Shown: piece after piece, positions 12,398 to 12,576 of the stretch
Numbering within the stretch: the stretch's first letter is position 1
Layout: each line of letters begins with the position of its first letter
Source: an uncultured Eubacteriales bacterium
Lineage (GTDB): Bacteria; Bacillota; Clostridia; Lachnospirales; CAG-274
NCBI GenBank assembly: GCA_902495025.1
Contig: CABUWB010000030.1
Location: 1 to 12,576 of the forward strand
Length of the DNA: 12,576 nucleotides
Reading direction: 5' to 3'
Notes under the pieces: model-generated
What the model was told of the DNA's origin: nothing
Database searches by the model: none
What the model saw: the letters and a program-made list of their open reading frames with translations, nothing else
Program-made: the position numbers and the translations under genes

Positions 12398-12576
12398 ATG
12401 AGTACAAAATTAAGAGTTTATTGCAGATTTAGTTATTTACATTGTTGGGAACCCTCAGGGATTAATGGCAGTGAGCCTAAGTACAGCGTATCAGCTATTA
12501 TTCCTAAAAGTGATACAGCAACTATCAATCAGCTTAAAAAGGCTATTGATGATGCGGTAAGCGAGGGAATTACCAA
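12398..12576 (+). CDS. DUF2815 single-stranded DNA-binding protein, 3' end beyond the window
   Basis: Only the first 59 codons are visible (MSTKLRVYCRFSYLHCWEPS, then KYSVSAIIPKSDTATINQLK). DUF2815 proteins are thought to be OB-fold single-strand-binding proteins related to phage T7 gp2.5. They normally follow a DUF2800 gene and precede a phage DNA polymerase, and here GGAGG and a 1-bp gap after the DUF2800 stop support one operon. The sequence A-I-I-P-K-S-D is the usual second strand of the fold. Confidence 0.9.
   Translation, partial: MSTKLRVYCRFSYLHCWEPSGINGSEPKYSVSAIIPKSDTATINQLKKAIDDAVSEGIT

Overview
The window looks like part of a prophage (or temperate phage genome) from a low-GC Firmicute, most likely a gut-type Clostridia/Lachnospiraceae host. 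The DNA is AT-rich, Shine-Dalgarno sequences are strong (GGAGG/GGAGGTG before nearly every gene), genes are tightly packed with ATGA stop/start overlaps, and the gene set is the usual replication-to-packaging block of Clostridia siphophages: DUF2800, DUF2815, VapE-type primase-helicase, VRR-NUC, SNF2 helicase, sigma-like DUF1492 protein, HNH endonuclease, ParB-MTase and Dcm. No integrase, tRNA, IS element or CRISPR array is seen.

Layout. A divergent control region (about 10226-10553) separates two early operons. To the right on the + strand are a DeoR-type HTH regulator, a small conserved phage protein, a Cas4/AddB-like DUF2800 nuclease and the start of a DUF2815 single-strand-binding protein (cut by the window end). 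To the left on the - strand are a 50-aa protein, a 223-aa protein with a faint ThyX-like pattern, a zinc-ribbon protein, a DUF4406 protein, the large VapE primase-helicase, an intergenic iteron-like array (possible origin), a VRR-NUC nuclease with an apparent non-canonical start, an SNF2 helicase, an 85-aa protein and a DUF1492 sigma-like protein. Then come a candidate late promoter, a strong terminator, an HNH endonuclease gene broken by an in-frame TAA, a GC-rich inverted-repeat island that resembles a cos region, a second terminator, a zinc-finger HTH protein, a ParB/N6-N4 methyltransferase and a cytosine-5 methyltransferase that runs off the left edge.

How it fits together. The right and middle parts supply replication and recombination (SSB, nucleases, primase-helicase, SNF2 helicase). 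The DUF1492 protein probably switches on the late region. HNH plus the cos-like site would belong to packaging. The two methyltransferases probably modify the phage genome before packaging.

The observations most worth checking are: a 129-codon open frame with its own SD nested out of frame inside the Dcm gene and resembling a phage protein family; a degenerate ~30-residue repeat array in the Dcm target-recognition region; about eleven copies of a TGTTGCCGA-like 9-mer beside an AT-rich tract and a palindrome; and a pair of 25-bp dyads in inverted orientation that bracket the divergent promoter region. All family names come from reading the translations and from memory; no database search was possible.
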